Assembly: GCA_963922335.1 (NCBI GenBank)
Contig: CAWUIB010000007.1
Span: 62,001-126,000, forward strand
From: CALBPI01 sp963922335
GTDB lineage: Bacteria; Pseudomonadota; Gammaproteobacteria; Steroidobacterales; Woeseiaceae
Direction of reading: 5' to 3'
Length of the DNA stretch: 64,000 bases
The notes beneath the pieces are model-generated. The model was not told where the DNA came from, did no database searches, and worked only from the letters and a program-made list of their open reading frames with translations. This document shows, one piece after another, positions 26,595 through 35,046 of this stretch. Both the position numbers and the translations under genes were made by a program. Every line of letters starts with the position of its first letter. Positions within the stretch are counted from its first letter, which is position 1.

Positions 26595-27308
26595 TTAGGA
26601 CTGCAGTTGACGGCCCATGTCGAAGAGCAGAACCTCGGCGTCTTCAACGCCGTCGATCTCGACAGGTTGTGGGCCCGTCACCGAAACACCATCTCCGGCT
26701 TTCAGGTTCTTGCCGTTAAGGCGCACTTCACCGCGTGCGACTTGCAACCAGCCAAGACGATTCTCTGCGAGCTGATGTGTCACCGAGTCGCCACGTGCAA
26801 GCAAGCTCGCATACAGATCAACGTCTTGGTGAATGGTCACCGAACCTTCGCGACCATCACGAGATCCAACCAACCGCAGTTGGCCTTGCTTCTCTTCCGC
26901 CGTGAACGCTTTCTGCTCGTAGCTGGGCTCCAGGCCATTGGCCTCCGGAATGATCCAGATCTGCAGGAAGTGAACAGGATCGGTCTTCGATGCGTTGTAC
27001 TCGCTGTGACGTACGCCTGTGCCCGCGGTCATACGCTGCACGTCTCCCGGCCGGATAATCGATCCGGTACCAAGGCTGTCCTTGTGCTCAAGTGCCCCGT
27101 CCAGCACATACGAAATGATCTCCATATCGCTGTGACCGTGAGTTGCGAAGCCCTGCGCAGGCTGGACTTTGTCTTCATTGATGACCCGCAACGGACCGAA
27201 ACCCATGAACTGGGGATCGTAGTAGTGGCCAAACGAAAAGGTGTGGCGGCTGTTCAGCCAGCCAAAGTTTGCGATGCCGCGTTCATTTGAGGGTCGAATT
27301 GCAATCAT
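26595..27308 (-). CDS. Pirin-family protein (YhhW/quercetinase-like)
   Basis: 237 aa double-cupin. RGIANFGWLNSRHTFSFGHY is the family N-terminal signature, and FATHGHSDMEIISYVLDGALEHKD carries the His-x-His and Glu metal ligands of the first cupin. Bacterial relatives such as E. coli YhhW can oxidise quercetin in vitro; physiological roles vary. The gene starts the operon and is divergent from a LysR regulator, a common pairing for this family. ATG 27308 with GGAGATC upstream on the minus strand. Confidence 0.9.
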   Translation of the reverse strand: MIAIRPSNERGIANFGWLNSRHTFSFGHYYDPQFMGFGPLRVINEDKVQPAQGFATHGHSDMEIISYVLDGALEHKDSLGTGSIIRPGDVQRMTAGTGVRHSEYNASKTDPVHFLQIWIIPEANGLEPSYEQKAFTAEEKQGQLRLVGSRDGREGSVTIHQDVDLYASLLARGDSVTHQLAENRLGWLQVARGEVRLNGKNLKAGDGVSVTGPQPVEIDGVEDAEVLLFDMGRQLQS

Positions 27309-27549
27309 GATGATCTCCTGATTGAGCGATTTCTTGATGGCGAAACTCTAATACGACATCTATTCGGCTACAATCTGATTAATCGATGACATTCTGTCGC
27401 TATTGTTGCGACAATCAGGTACGACAGCTAAGATACTGTCGAAGTCCGCAATATCCTGCGTCTCGGCATACGAGCTGACAAACCAGTTATTAGCGGTATC
27501 GGATTAGCGCCGCTAAGGCGTCCCTTTTCTCTGGATTGGAATCAGTCAG
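27309..27549. promoter_or_regulatory. LysR operator region between pirin operon and LysR operon
   Basis: Divergent gap. TGTCGC (27395-27400) and GCGACA (27408-27413) form an inverted repeat with a 7-base spacer; CGACAG (27422-27427) and CTGTCG (27436-27441) form a second with an 8-base spacer. A fifth CGACA lies at 27354-27358. The adjacent palindromes built on one half site, lying between divergent genes, fit a LysR-type regulator with separate recognition and activation sites. No T-N11-A assignment is forced. Confidence 0.6.
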
Positions 27550-28461
27550 ATGGACCGTCTCGAAGGTATGCGCGCATTTACCAAAGTCGTCGAACACCAC
27601 GGCTTTGCCGCCGCTGCGCGGGCGATGGGTTTGTCACGGTCCGTGGTAAACAAGGCGGTAATCGGGTTGGAAAATCATCTCGGGACCCAGCTGCTTGTGC
27701 GAAGCACTCGCAAAGTCACGCCGACTGAAACAGGGCTGGCGTTCTACGATCGATGCACACAAATTCTGAGCGATGTTGAAGAAGCCATCGGTGCAGTTAC
27801 GGCACTTCAAGAGAGGCCGTCCGGCAACCTTCGTATCAACGCACCGATGACGTTCGGCACGCAGCACCTCGCATCGGTCGTTAGCGAGTTCATGGGCGAG
27901 CACTCTGATGTAAGGGTCGAGCTTGTGCTGAACGATCGGTTCGTTGATCCGATTGAAGAGGGTTTCGACATCACGATTCGAATTGGCGAGTTGGATTTCC
28001 CGACTAGCCTGATCAACAAGGAAATCGTAACTGCCAAGCGCGTTCTGTGCGCAGCACCCGCACTTATCACGCAGCTCGGCAATCTTCAGACGCCGGAAGC
28101 ACTGCGTGAGACCCCATGTTTGCAATACGGCTATTCAGGCTCAGCGACTCAATGGCGACTCGGTGGCCCAGACGGAGAACGCTCCTGGCCCATCCGCTGC
28201 AGGATGTGGTCAAACAATGGCGAGGTTCTGAAGTCGGCTGCAATTGCGGGCCAAGGCATCGCACTGCTACCAACCTTTATCGTTGGCAGCGCGCTGCAGA
28301 GCAATGAGCTTCAAACAGTCTTGCCCGATTACCAGCCAACCGACCTGACACTCTCAGCGCTTTATCCGAGGCACAGACATCTATCGGCAAAGGTTCGACT
28401 TTTTGTTGAGCTTCTTGATGCACGCTTCGGACATCGACCTTATTGGGATCTCGTCGCATGA
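27550..28461 (+). CDS. LysR-family transcriptional regulator
   Basis: 303 aa. N-terminal HTH, MDRLEGMRAFTKVVEHHGFA to SRSVVNKAVIGLENHLG, with the substrate-binding domain RPSGNLRINAPMTFG following; the overall type is the CrgA/PA-LysR group common beside pirin genes. Probably controls the divergent pirin operon and itself. Its stop overlaps the next gene's ATG (ATGA), so a histidine kinase is translationally coupled to it, which is unusual. Confidence 0.93.
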   Translation: MDRLEGMRAFTKVVEHHGFAAAARAMGLSRSVVNKAVIGLENHLGTQLLVRSTRKVTPTETGLAFYDRCTQILSDVEEAIGAVTALQERPSGNLRINAPMTFGTQHLASVVSEFMGEHSDVRVELVLNDRFVDPIEEGFDITIRIGELDFPTSLINKEIVTAKRVLCAAPALITQLGNLQTPEALRETPCLQYGYSGSATQWRLGGPDGERSWPIRCRMWSNNGEVLKSAAIAGQGIALLPTFIVGSALQSNELQTVLPDYQPTDLTLSALYPRHRHLSAKVRLFVELLDARFGHRPYWDLVA

Positions 28462-31400
28462 GAGCATGCGCGTACCGAGGCGCTGTCGCGCTCCTGCTAT
28501 GCACAGCCAACCTGATTGGCGCGGCAGACCCTGTGCCCATACCCAAAGGCACTGCTTGCGTGCCGGCGTGGTTCAACATCCCAGGCTCGGAGGACATGGA
28601 TTCGAGCACCTTCTCGGCTGTGAGAGCTGGCGACGGCTTTCTTTATCTCGGCGGTCGTGAGGGTCTTTATCGCATCGAGGGCTCCGGGGTCACGCGTTTT
28701 CTGGCCAGTCCAAACGATGATGATCAACTCCCGGCGGGGCACGTGCGTGCACTTGCAGCGGACGACACCGGCCTCTGGGTCGGTCATGCGGCAGGGTTGT
28801 CCTGGTTCGACATTCAACAGCGGACTTTCGAAACGGTGCGTTTCAGCCCGTCAGGTGAACCGTCCAAGGTCTACTCGTTACTCCTTTACGAGGGATTGCT
28901 CTATATCGGTCATGAAAACGGTGGGGCCATCATCGATACAGACTCGCGCGAGCTTCTGGGCGAGTTTTCAACCGGTGGTACCGGCAGCCAGGGTCGAGTC
29001 TACGACCTCAAGCCTTTCCGGGACTCGGTAGTGGCCATATCCTCTTACGCAGTTTTGACCGTCACAGAGGACGGTGACACCGCCGCACTTGGCACCGAAA
29101 AAGCTCCGGACTTGAAGCTCACCGGATTCAACGCAGCCATCAGTCAGTCGGGTGACCTATGGATGGTCACCAAGCGGTCACAACTGGTCCATGTACCCGC
29201 CGATGCATCAAAAGACGTGGAACGATTCACGCGTGAAGAATTACCCGGACTTCCAACCGACCGTATGAACTACGTTGCATTCGATGCTTCGAATACACTG
29301 TGGATCGCCAGCGTCAGTCAACTCTCGCGATGGAGACCTGGTGACGCTCACCCAGCGTCCTGCCGCACATCAGCAATAGGACGATCGTCCGGCGCGGTTT
29401 CAATCGCCATGTTCTACACGGACTTGAATGGCGACCTGATCGTAGGCTCTCGCGGTCGCGCACCGCGCTTCATCAAGACCACACCTGATGTACGTCGATT
29501 CGCCCCCAACACGCCATCACAAACGGGTATTCCCGATGAGAGCGTGTGGAGCGTCGCAACAGATGCATCAGGACGAGTGCTTATCGGCACGCTGCAAGGC
29601 CTGTATCGAGAGACGCAACCCGGCTCAGACGCATTCAAGGCGATTGCACCCGATGTGCTGGGTGATCTCAGGATCTATGCATTACGACGCGAGCGCGACG
29701 ATGCGTGGTGGGTAGGGACCAACCGAGGCGTGTATTACCACGACGAATCGGGCACGCGGCGTATGCGTGATTTCATGATGCAAGACGGCGCACCAAAAAC
29801 CGAGGTCACTTACTTTTTGGAATTCGCGGGAGACAAGATCCTCGCCGCGACCGGCGGCGGTGTGACCGTTTTTAATCGGGAGACGCTCGAGCTTGAGTTC
29901 GTGTATCAGTCCGACGAGGGGAAGATCGGTGTCAACGATGCGCCCGTCATACCCACTGGTGATCCGAGCTTCTATCATGTCAACGTAATCGGCGATGATG
30001 TCTTCGCGGTCGGGGACCGTGCGGTATATAGACTCGATCTCGAATCCGGAACTATTGCTGCATCAACCCTCTTCGACAGAACCAATGACAGACGTCTCCA
30101 AGGCAAGTACTACGCCGTTGCACCGACTGCGGACGGCAAGGTCTATGTAGCCACTGAGTCGGGCGTGCTGGCTACCGATCGCGACTTCAAAGACTATGAG
30201 CTAATTGATCAGGTGGACGGTGGGCGCATCGGCGCACAGCTGTCGGCCGAGACTCACGAAGACGGTACGGTATGGTTCGCAGGCGCTGCCGGCGTGCTGC
30301 AACTTGATCCGAACGACCAAAGCTGGCGTCGATTCACAGTCGCCGACGGGTTGCACGCGACGCGTACGACTCAAAATGCGCTGACACTCACGGAGCAAGG
30401 ATGGGTGATGACCAGCAGTGGCTCTAGTGCCTCACTCTTTCAGCCTGCGAGTATTCGCGGGATTGTGCCTGGTGCACCAGAAATTACCCGTATCACGAGC
30501 GGCGATGAACCCATTCGCATCAGCGCCGCAGGTTTGTTTGTTGGTCCGACGAGTCGCGATCTCACCATGAGCTTTGCGTCGAGGGACCTGCAGCTGCAGC
30601 CAGGTGTTCGGATCGACTATCAGTTTGCCGATGACGCAAACCGGACCGTGTCGACCGGCGGTATCGAACTTGATGAACAACTGGTATTTCCGAGACTGTC
30701 ACCTGGCACGTATCAGTTCAGTGCGCGCATCACGCAGCCCACTGGAATGAGCTCATCGGTGAACGAGCAAACAATCGTTGTGCGCAGCTTCTGGTGGGAG
30801 ACGAATTTCGCCAAGAGTGCCGCAATCGCTGCATTTTTCGGTCTGATCACACTTACTTATCTGTGGAACATTCGCCGGCTTCGACGTCGCTATAAGCTCA
30901 TTGGTGACGAGCGCAAACGCATCGCGCAGGACTTCCACGATACATTCATGCAGGAAGTGTTCGGTGCTTTGATGATTAGTCGTGCGCTACCGGACGCCCC
31001 AGGTGCAGATGATGCAAAACCCAAACTGGTCTCTTTGCTCGAGGCGGCGGCGCGCTCTGCAAGAGCCAGCGTCAACGAGCTCAATGCCACCAGCAAACTG
31101 CCGCCGCTAGCTGAAGCACTACAAACCCATGACCCTGCGCGGTTTGTGGGTCGCGATGGCGATCTTGTATCGGTTAACGAATCCGGCACACCCTGGCGGC
31201 TGCGAACTGATCGGGTGTTCTTCGTCTCACGAATCGCCAAGGAGGCGATGACCAACGCTGCAAAGCACGCGCAGGCGTCGCAAATCGATGTCAATATCCG
31301 ATGGCAGTCGCTGGATATGTCAGTGGAAGTCAGTGACAACGGAATTGGGTTTGATCGATATGCAGCGCAGAGCCGCCGCACGTTCGGGTTGGCCTCAATG

Positions 31401-31496
31401 ACACGCATGGCAAAGGCCTGTAAGGCAAGGCTCGATATCTCCAGTCGTCCGGAAGCCGGTACGCGCGTCGTTATCACCGTCGGGCGCTTCTGGTGA
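28458..31496 (+). CDS. Propeller-sensor histidine kinase (HisKA_3)
   Basis: 1012 aa. Exported sensor: signal-like segment (YRGAVALLLCTANLIGA), then about 14 two-component-type propeller repeats (for example AGDGFLYLGGREGLYRIEG; ASGRVLIGTLQGLYRE), a YYY-like sandwich domain around residues 690-770, one membrane helix (IAAFFGLITLTYLWNI), then the dimerisation helix KRIAQDFHDTFMQEVFGALM with phospho-His827, and an ATPase domain (EAMTNAAKHA N-box; DNGIGFD G-box). HisKA_3-type kinases pair with NarL-family regulators, as the downstream gene is. The ligand is unknown; the large propeller suggests a sugar, peptide or polymer fragment. Confidence 0.92.
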   Translation: MRACAYRGAVALLLCTANLIGAADPVPIPKGTACVPAWFNIPGSEDMDSSTFSAVRAGDGFLYLGGREGLYRIEGSGVTRFLASPNDDDQLPAGHVRALAADDTGLWVGHAAGLSWFDIQQRTFETVRFSPSGEPSKVYSLLLYEGLLYIGHENGGAIIDTDSRELLGEFSTGGTGSQGRVYDLKPFRDSVVAISSYAVLTVTEDGDTAALGTEKAPDLKLTGFNAAISQSGDLWMVTKRSQLVHVPADASKDVERFTREELPGLPTDRMNYVAFDASNTLWIASVSQLSRWRPGDAHPASCRTSAIGRSSGAVSIAMFYTDLNGDLIVGSRGRAPRFIKTTPDVRRFAPNTPSQTGIPDESVWSVATDASGRVLIGTLQGLYRETQPGSDAFKAIAPDVLGDLRIYALRRERDDAWWVGTNRGVYYHDESGTRRMRDFMMQDGAPKTEVTYFLEFAGDKILAATGGGVTVFNRETLELEFVYQSDEGKIGVNDAPVIPTGDPSFYHVNVIGDDVFAVGDRAVYRLDLESGTIAASTLFDRTNDRRLQGKYYAVAPTADGKVYVATESGVLATDRDFKDYELIDQVDGGRIGAQLSAETHEDGTVWFAGAAGVLQLDPNDQSWRRFTVADGLHATRTTQNALTLTEQGWVMTSSGSSASLFQPASIRGIVPGAPEITRITSGDEPIRISAAGLFVGPTSRDLTMSFASRDLQLQPGVRIDYQFADDANRTVSTGGIELDEQLVFPRLSPGTYQFSARITQPTGMSSSVNEQTIVVRSFWWETNFAKSAAIAAFFGLITLTYLWNIRRLRRRYKLIGDERKRIAQDFHDTFMQEVFGALMISRALPDAPGADDAKPKLVSLLEAAARSARASVNELNATSKLPPLAEALQTHDPARFVGRDGDLVSVNESGTPWRLRTDRVFFVSRIAKEAMTNAAKHAQASQIDVNIRWQSLDMSVEVSDNGIGFDRYAAQSRRTFGLASMTRMAKACKARLDISSRPEAGTRVVITVGRFW

Positions 31497-31576
31497 GGAC
31501 ATCCTGACCGAAAGTACGGGTCTGCATCAGACCTGATTGCGGTTGCTTCTGACAACCAGCGAGGCAAGGTAACGGA

Positions 31577-32212
31577 ATGAACAACGTAGGTAGTTCAGAA
31601 ACTCGGGTGCTTGTGGCTGATGATCATCCGGTGGTGCGTGCCGGAATGGTTGCGATCGTCAATAGCGATCATGATCTTTCGTGTATCGCCGAAGCCGACG
31701 GTGTTGAGACCGCTGTAGCGCTGTGGCACAAACATCGACCGGATATCGGTCTTTTTGATCTACGTATGGCCGACGGTGATGCGGTGAGCGCAATCACGCG
31801 CATCAAGAGCGTCGATCCTGAAGCGCGCGTCGTCGTGATCAGTTCCTACGATACCGATGAGGAGGTATTTCGTGTCATAAAAGCTGGCGCCAAAGGCTAC
31901 CTGTTAAAAGACGACAAGCCTGAAGATATCGTTGCGGCACTGCGCACCGTACTGCAGGGCAGTACCTACCTCGCACCTCATCTGGCCAGCAAACTTGCCT
32001 CGAGGCTCGGGGAAAACAGCCTATCTCCCAGAGAGACAGAGATTCTCACTTTGGTTGCCAACGGCAAGAGCAACTCGCTGATCGCGGAGGACCTGAACGT
32101 GACGACGTCAACCGTGAAGTTTCATTTGAACAATGCGTACATGAAGCTCGGCGTCTCTTCACGTACGGCCGCCGTCGCGGCCGCCGTGAAGAAAGGAATA
32201 ATCTCGGTCTGA
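31577..32212 (+). CDS. NarL/FixJ-family response regulator
   Basis: 211 aa. Receiver: VLVADDHPVVRAGM (Asp15/Asp16) and phospho-acceptor Asp61 in IGLFDLRMADGDA, Lys in AKGYLLKDD. Output: LuxR-type HTH SPRETEILTLVANGKSNSLIAEDL...TVKFHL. Immediately after the propeller kinase (80-base gap), so they form a pair. Target genes are not evident, though the upstream LysR-controlled operon is a candidate. Confidence 0.95.
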   Translation: MNNVGSSETRVLVADDHPVVRAGMVAIVNSDHDLSCIAEADGVETAVALWHKHRPDIGLFDLRMADGDAVSAITRIKSVDPEARVVVISSYDTDEEVFRVIKAGAKGYLLKDDKPEDIVAALRTVLQGSTYLAPHLASKLASRLGENSLSPRETEILTLVANGKSNSLIAEDLNVTTSTVKFHLNNAYMKLGVSSRTAAVAAAVKKGIISV

Positions 32213-32223
32213 CCGCGATCGCT

Positions 32224-33057
32224 CTAGAAGCGATACGTCAGCGCCGTTAGGAAAAACGCTTGCGTTGGCTCTTCCGTCAGTGAGCTGTCAGCGGCATCCG
32301 CCTGGAGTTGGGATACAGAAACCACCGTCGTCAGCCGCCACCTTTCGCTGACGGGTACACTAACGATGCCTTGCACGCCGACGCTCTCGATGCCGGCGCC
32401 GGCATCATAGGTCGCGATACCCGAAGCTGCGGTCTCTGTTGGCGTGATGCCGTAGAAGGAATCCATGTACTGACCATCAGCGATCCGCAACGTTGGTCCA
32501 ACCGACAGAAAACCTCGCTGGCCGAGGCGCTTGCGCCATGCAGCATTCAAATCAAGATATGCACCCTCATGGCCCGTGCCAACCGCTTGCGCCACGGTGG
32601 CGCCCATAGCCCAGGAACCTTTGGCGAATTCCCAGCCGACACGTAATTCGGCCGCTGGTCCAAACTCTTCGATGCCTTCAACATCGTCGACCTCACGATT
32701 CGCGAACCCTGGCGCGATGGAGATAAAAAAGTCGTTTTGCGAACCTCTCGCATCACGATTTCTTGTGATGTAACCACCAAAGCCTTGAGGGATGTTGCCG
32801 AAGTACTTAACGCCCTGAGTGTCGGAATAGCGCACATCGAAATACGGCACGGGAATGACTTCGTAGCTGTTCGCACCTTGAAAGGAAGGGTTCACGATGC
32901 TCGCCACACCCAGCTCGCCGGTCCAACCCTCGGAAGGACGTGCAGGTTGTGCGGCAGCATCGTCCGCTCTGCCAGAGTCCTGGGCGAAGGCACTGACGGT
33001 CAGCAATGAGGCAATCACAGCGGCCATCGCCGCTCGAGAAGGGATCGTTTGAAACAT
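32224..33057 (-). CDS. MipA/OmpV outer-membrane protein
   Basis: 277 aa from ATG 33057 (GGAG 9 bases upstream). Signal peptide MFQTIPSRAAMAAVIASLLTVSAFA, then barrel strands with the MipA motif ANSYEVIPVPYFDVRYSD, YFGNIPQGFGGYI and ending ...FFLTALTYRF with a C-terminal Phe. MipA in E. coli scaffolds peptidoglycan enzymes, while OmpV-like proteins can act as adhesins or porins. Follows a LysR gene transcribed the same way. Confidence 0.88.
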   Translation of the reverse strand: MFQTIPSRAAMAAVIASLLTVSAFAQDSGRADDAAAQPARPSEGWTGELGVASIVNPSFQGANSYEVIPVPYFDVRYSDTQGVKYFGNIPQGFGGYITRNRDARGSQNDFFISIAPGFANREVDDVEGIEEFGPAAELRVGWEFAKGSWAMGATVAQAVGTGHEGAYLDLNAAWRKRLGQRGFLSVGPTLRIADGQYMDSFYGITPTETAASGIATYDAGAGIESVGVQGIVSVPVSERWRLTTVVSVSQLQADAADSSLTEEPTQAFFLTALTYRF

Positions 33058-33166
33058 GGATCTGTCTCCGGTTCGAATAGTCGAGATGCGCATGATCCGC
33101 GCTTCGATGTGAAACCGATGTCAGTCCGGCGTGAACGCGACGTGAAAGTCGCGTTAGAAGAACTAA

Positions 33167-34156
33167 TCAGGAAACCGCACGTACCTCAGGAAACGTCGGC
33201 TGCGGCGGGACAAGCGGGCGCACGATTTTCCTGTCGGTCGATGCTGAGTTCGGCTTGCTGTCGGCAAGCTCCGTTAACAACCAATCGCGCATGGCAATCG
33301 ACCACTGACTCGACGTCGAGCGCCGGCAGGCAATCGTATAACTCGCACGCGACTGGAGCACGTGCGCCAACGGACACACCAGTCTGCCGGATAGCACCTC
33401 ATTGCTCACCAGCGTAGCCGGTGCCAGCATCACACCGATGCCAGCAATCGCGGCATCCACTGCCTGATCCACCCGATCCCCAAAATCGATTCGACCGACA
33501 GACGCCGGTGTGGTCAGGTTGGCGAGGGAGAACCAGTCGTGCCATGACGGTGAGCCGGAGTAGCATTCGGAGTAGCTGTCGCCGATCAGAGGGACATTCA
33601 ATAAATCCGCAGGCTTTGTTATCCGGTGACGACTTGCGAACTCAGGGGACATCATCGCGACAAAATGCTCGCGATGCACTTGATGGGCCCCAGGTGCAGC
33701 ATGCCGCCACCGACTGATATGCACAGTGATGTCTGGCGCTTCGGTTTGTGTTTCGTCGGCCGACGGCGTGGTGATCCGGATATCAATCTCGGGATAGTGC
33801 TTGGTGAAGCGCGCCAATCGAGGCACCAGCCATTTGCTCGCAAAAAAATCGGGGCAGCTGATGGTCAACGTCGGCCGTTCACTCGTGTTCAACGCCGCGT
33901 TGACCGCACTGCGCATTTCGCGAAACGCCGATTGGAGCCCATCCTGCAACGCACTCCCGGCATCGGTGACCTCGATGCAACGGTTGTGACGAATCAGAAG
34001 CGCTGCCCCGAGATCTTCTTCGAGTTTGCGAACCTGCTGGCTAAGCGCACCGGGAGTTACGCACAGCTCGTCTGCGGCTTTCTTGAAGGACTCGTGTCGG
34101 GCAACCGCCTCGAACGCACGTAATGCAGTGAGTGGGGGGAGTCGTCGGTTTGGCAT
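33167..34156 (-). CDS. GcvA-like LysR transcriptional regulator
   Basis: 329 aa. MPNRRLPPLTALRAFEAVARHESFKKAADEL with HTH VTPGALSQQVRKLEEDLG is the GcvA/AmpR-type N-terminus; the PBP-like effector domain follows (ISCPDFFASKWLVPRL). Probably regulates MipA downstream or genes across the gap. The C-terminus ends at TGA, 109 bases upstream of MipA. Confidence 0.9.
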   Translation of the reverse strand: MPNRRLPPLTALRAFEAVARHESFKKAADELCVTPGALSQQVRKLEEDLGAALLIRHNRCIEVTDAGSALQDGLQSAFREMRSAVNAALNTSERPTLTISCPDFFASKWLVPRLARFTKHYPEIDIRITTPSADETQTEAPDITVHISRWRHAAPGAHQVHREHFVAMMSPEFASRHRITKPADLLNVPLIGDSYSECYSGSPSWHDWFSLANLTTPASVGRIDFGDRVDQAVDAAIAGIGVMLAPATLVSNEVLSGRLVCPLAHVLQSRASYTIACRRSTSSQWSIAMRDWLLTELADSKPNSASTDRKIVRPLVPPQPTFPEVRAVS

Positions 34157-34359
34157 GTCTTCCCTGCTATCGCAGCGGCTCCGGATCGATGTCGACCTGT
34201 GAGCTCGCCTTTGCTAAACACCGAGGTATTGTGACCAATACCCCGGGGTGACCGACCTAGCCAATCGGCTAGCTCTCAACTGTCCTTGCCGGGCACATGC
34301 ACTTAAGCTCCGACCGACGGTGGGTTAAGCTCGACGCTTTCTTCTCAGATGCATGGGTT
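34157..34359. promoter_or_regulatory. Gap with two palindromes, LysR / two-component promoters
   Basis: Between the divergent LysR and OmpR-type regulator. GGTATTG-tgac-CAATACC (34225-34242) is a perfect 18-base palindrome 69 bases from the LysR start, with the GGTATTG half close to LysR-type dyads. CTAGCC-aatc-GGCTAG (34257-34272) is a second, shorter one. No ORF is credible here. Confidence 0.4.
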
Positions 34360-35046
34360 ATGGCTCGAATTCTCGTCATCGAAGACAACTACGACATCGC
34401 CGAGATGGTCTGCGACTACTTGGAGAGTCAGCAGCACGAGGTCGACTACGCCGCCGACGGACTGGGGGGCTTGCACCTGGCTCTCAATGAGTCCTTTGAC
34501 GTGATCGTGCTGGATTTGATGCTGCCTGGAATGGATGGGATGACCGTGTGCCGTCGATTGCGGCGCGATGCGAATATCACAACACCCATTCTGATGTTGA
34601 CGGCGCGCGACACGCTGGATGACAAGATTGCCGGGCTCGATGCGGGCGCCGACGACTATGTCGTTAAGCCGTTTGAGCTCGAAGAGCTGGATGCGCGGCT
34701 GCGCGCGCTTCAACGGCGCGCTGGCGGACACATGGCACCCTCGTTGCTCTCGGTCGGTGACCTCACACTCGATACTGGCACGATGCAGGTCACGCGTGCC
34801 GGTCAATCAGTCTCGGTTACACCTATCGGACTGAAACTACTGATCGCGCTGCTTCAAGCATCGCCCAAAGTGGTGACTCGCCGAGATCTGGAACGTGCAG
34901 TCTGGGAAGACGCATCACCGGACAGCGATGCATTGCGCAGTCATCTCTACAACCTTCGAAAAGCGATCGATAAACCCTTCCCGAAGCCAATCATGCATAC
35001 GGTCGCCGGCGTCGGCTATCGTCTTGCGGAAGTCGATGGCGACTAA
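34360..35046 (+). CDS. OmpR-family response regulator
   Basis: 228 aa from ATG 34360 (MARILVIEDNYDIAEM); the upstream part of the open frame lacks family similarity. Receiver with phospho-acceptor Asp52 (VIVLDLMLPGMDG), conserved Lys in DDYVVKPFELEEL, and the OmpR winged helix SVTPIGLKLLIALLQASPKVVTRRDLERAVW. Cognate kinase overlaps by 11 bases. Likely binds the four tandem 11-mers at 36321-36364. Confidence 0.95.
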   Translation: MARILVIEDNYDIAEMVCDYLESQQHEVDYAADGLGGLHLALNESFDVIVLDLMLPGMDGMTVCRRLRRDANITTPILMLTARDTLDDKIAGLDAGADDYVVKPFELEELDARLRALQRRAGGHMAPSLLSVGDLTLDTGTMQVTRAGQSVSVTPIGLKLLIALLQASPKVVTRRDLERAVWEDASPDSDALRSHLYNLRKAIDKPFPKPIMHTVAGVGYRLAEVDGD

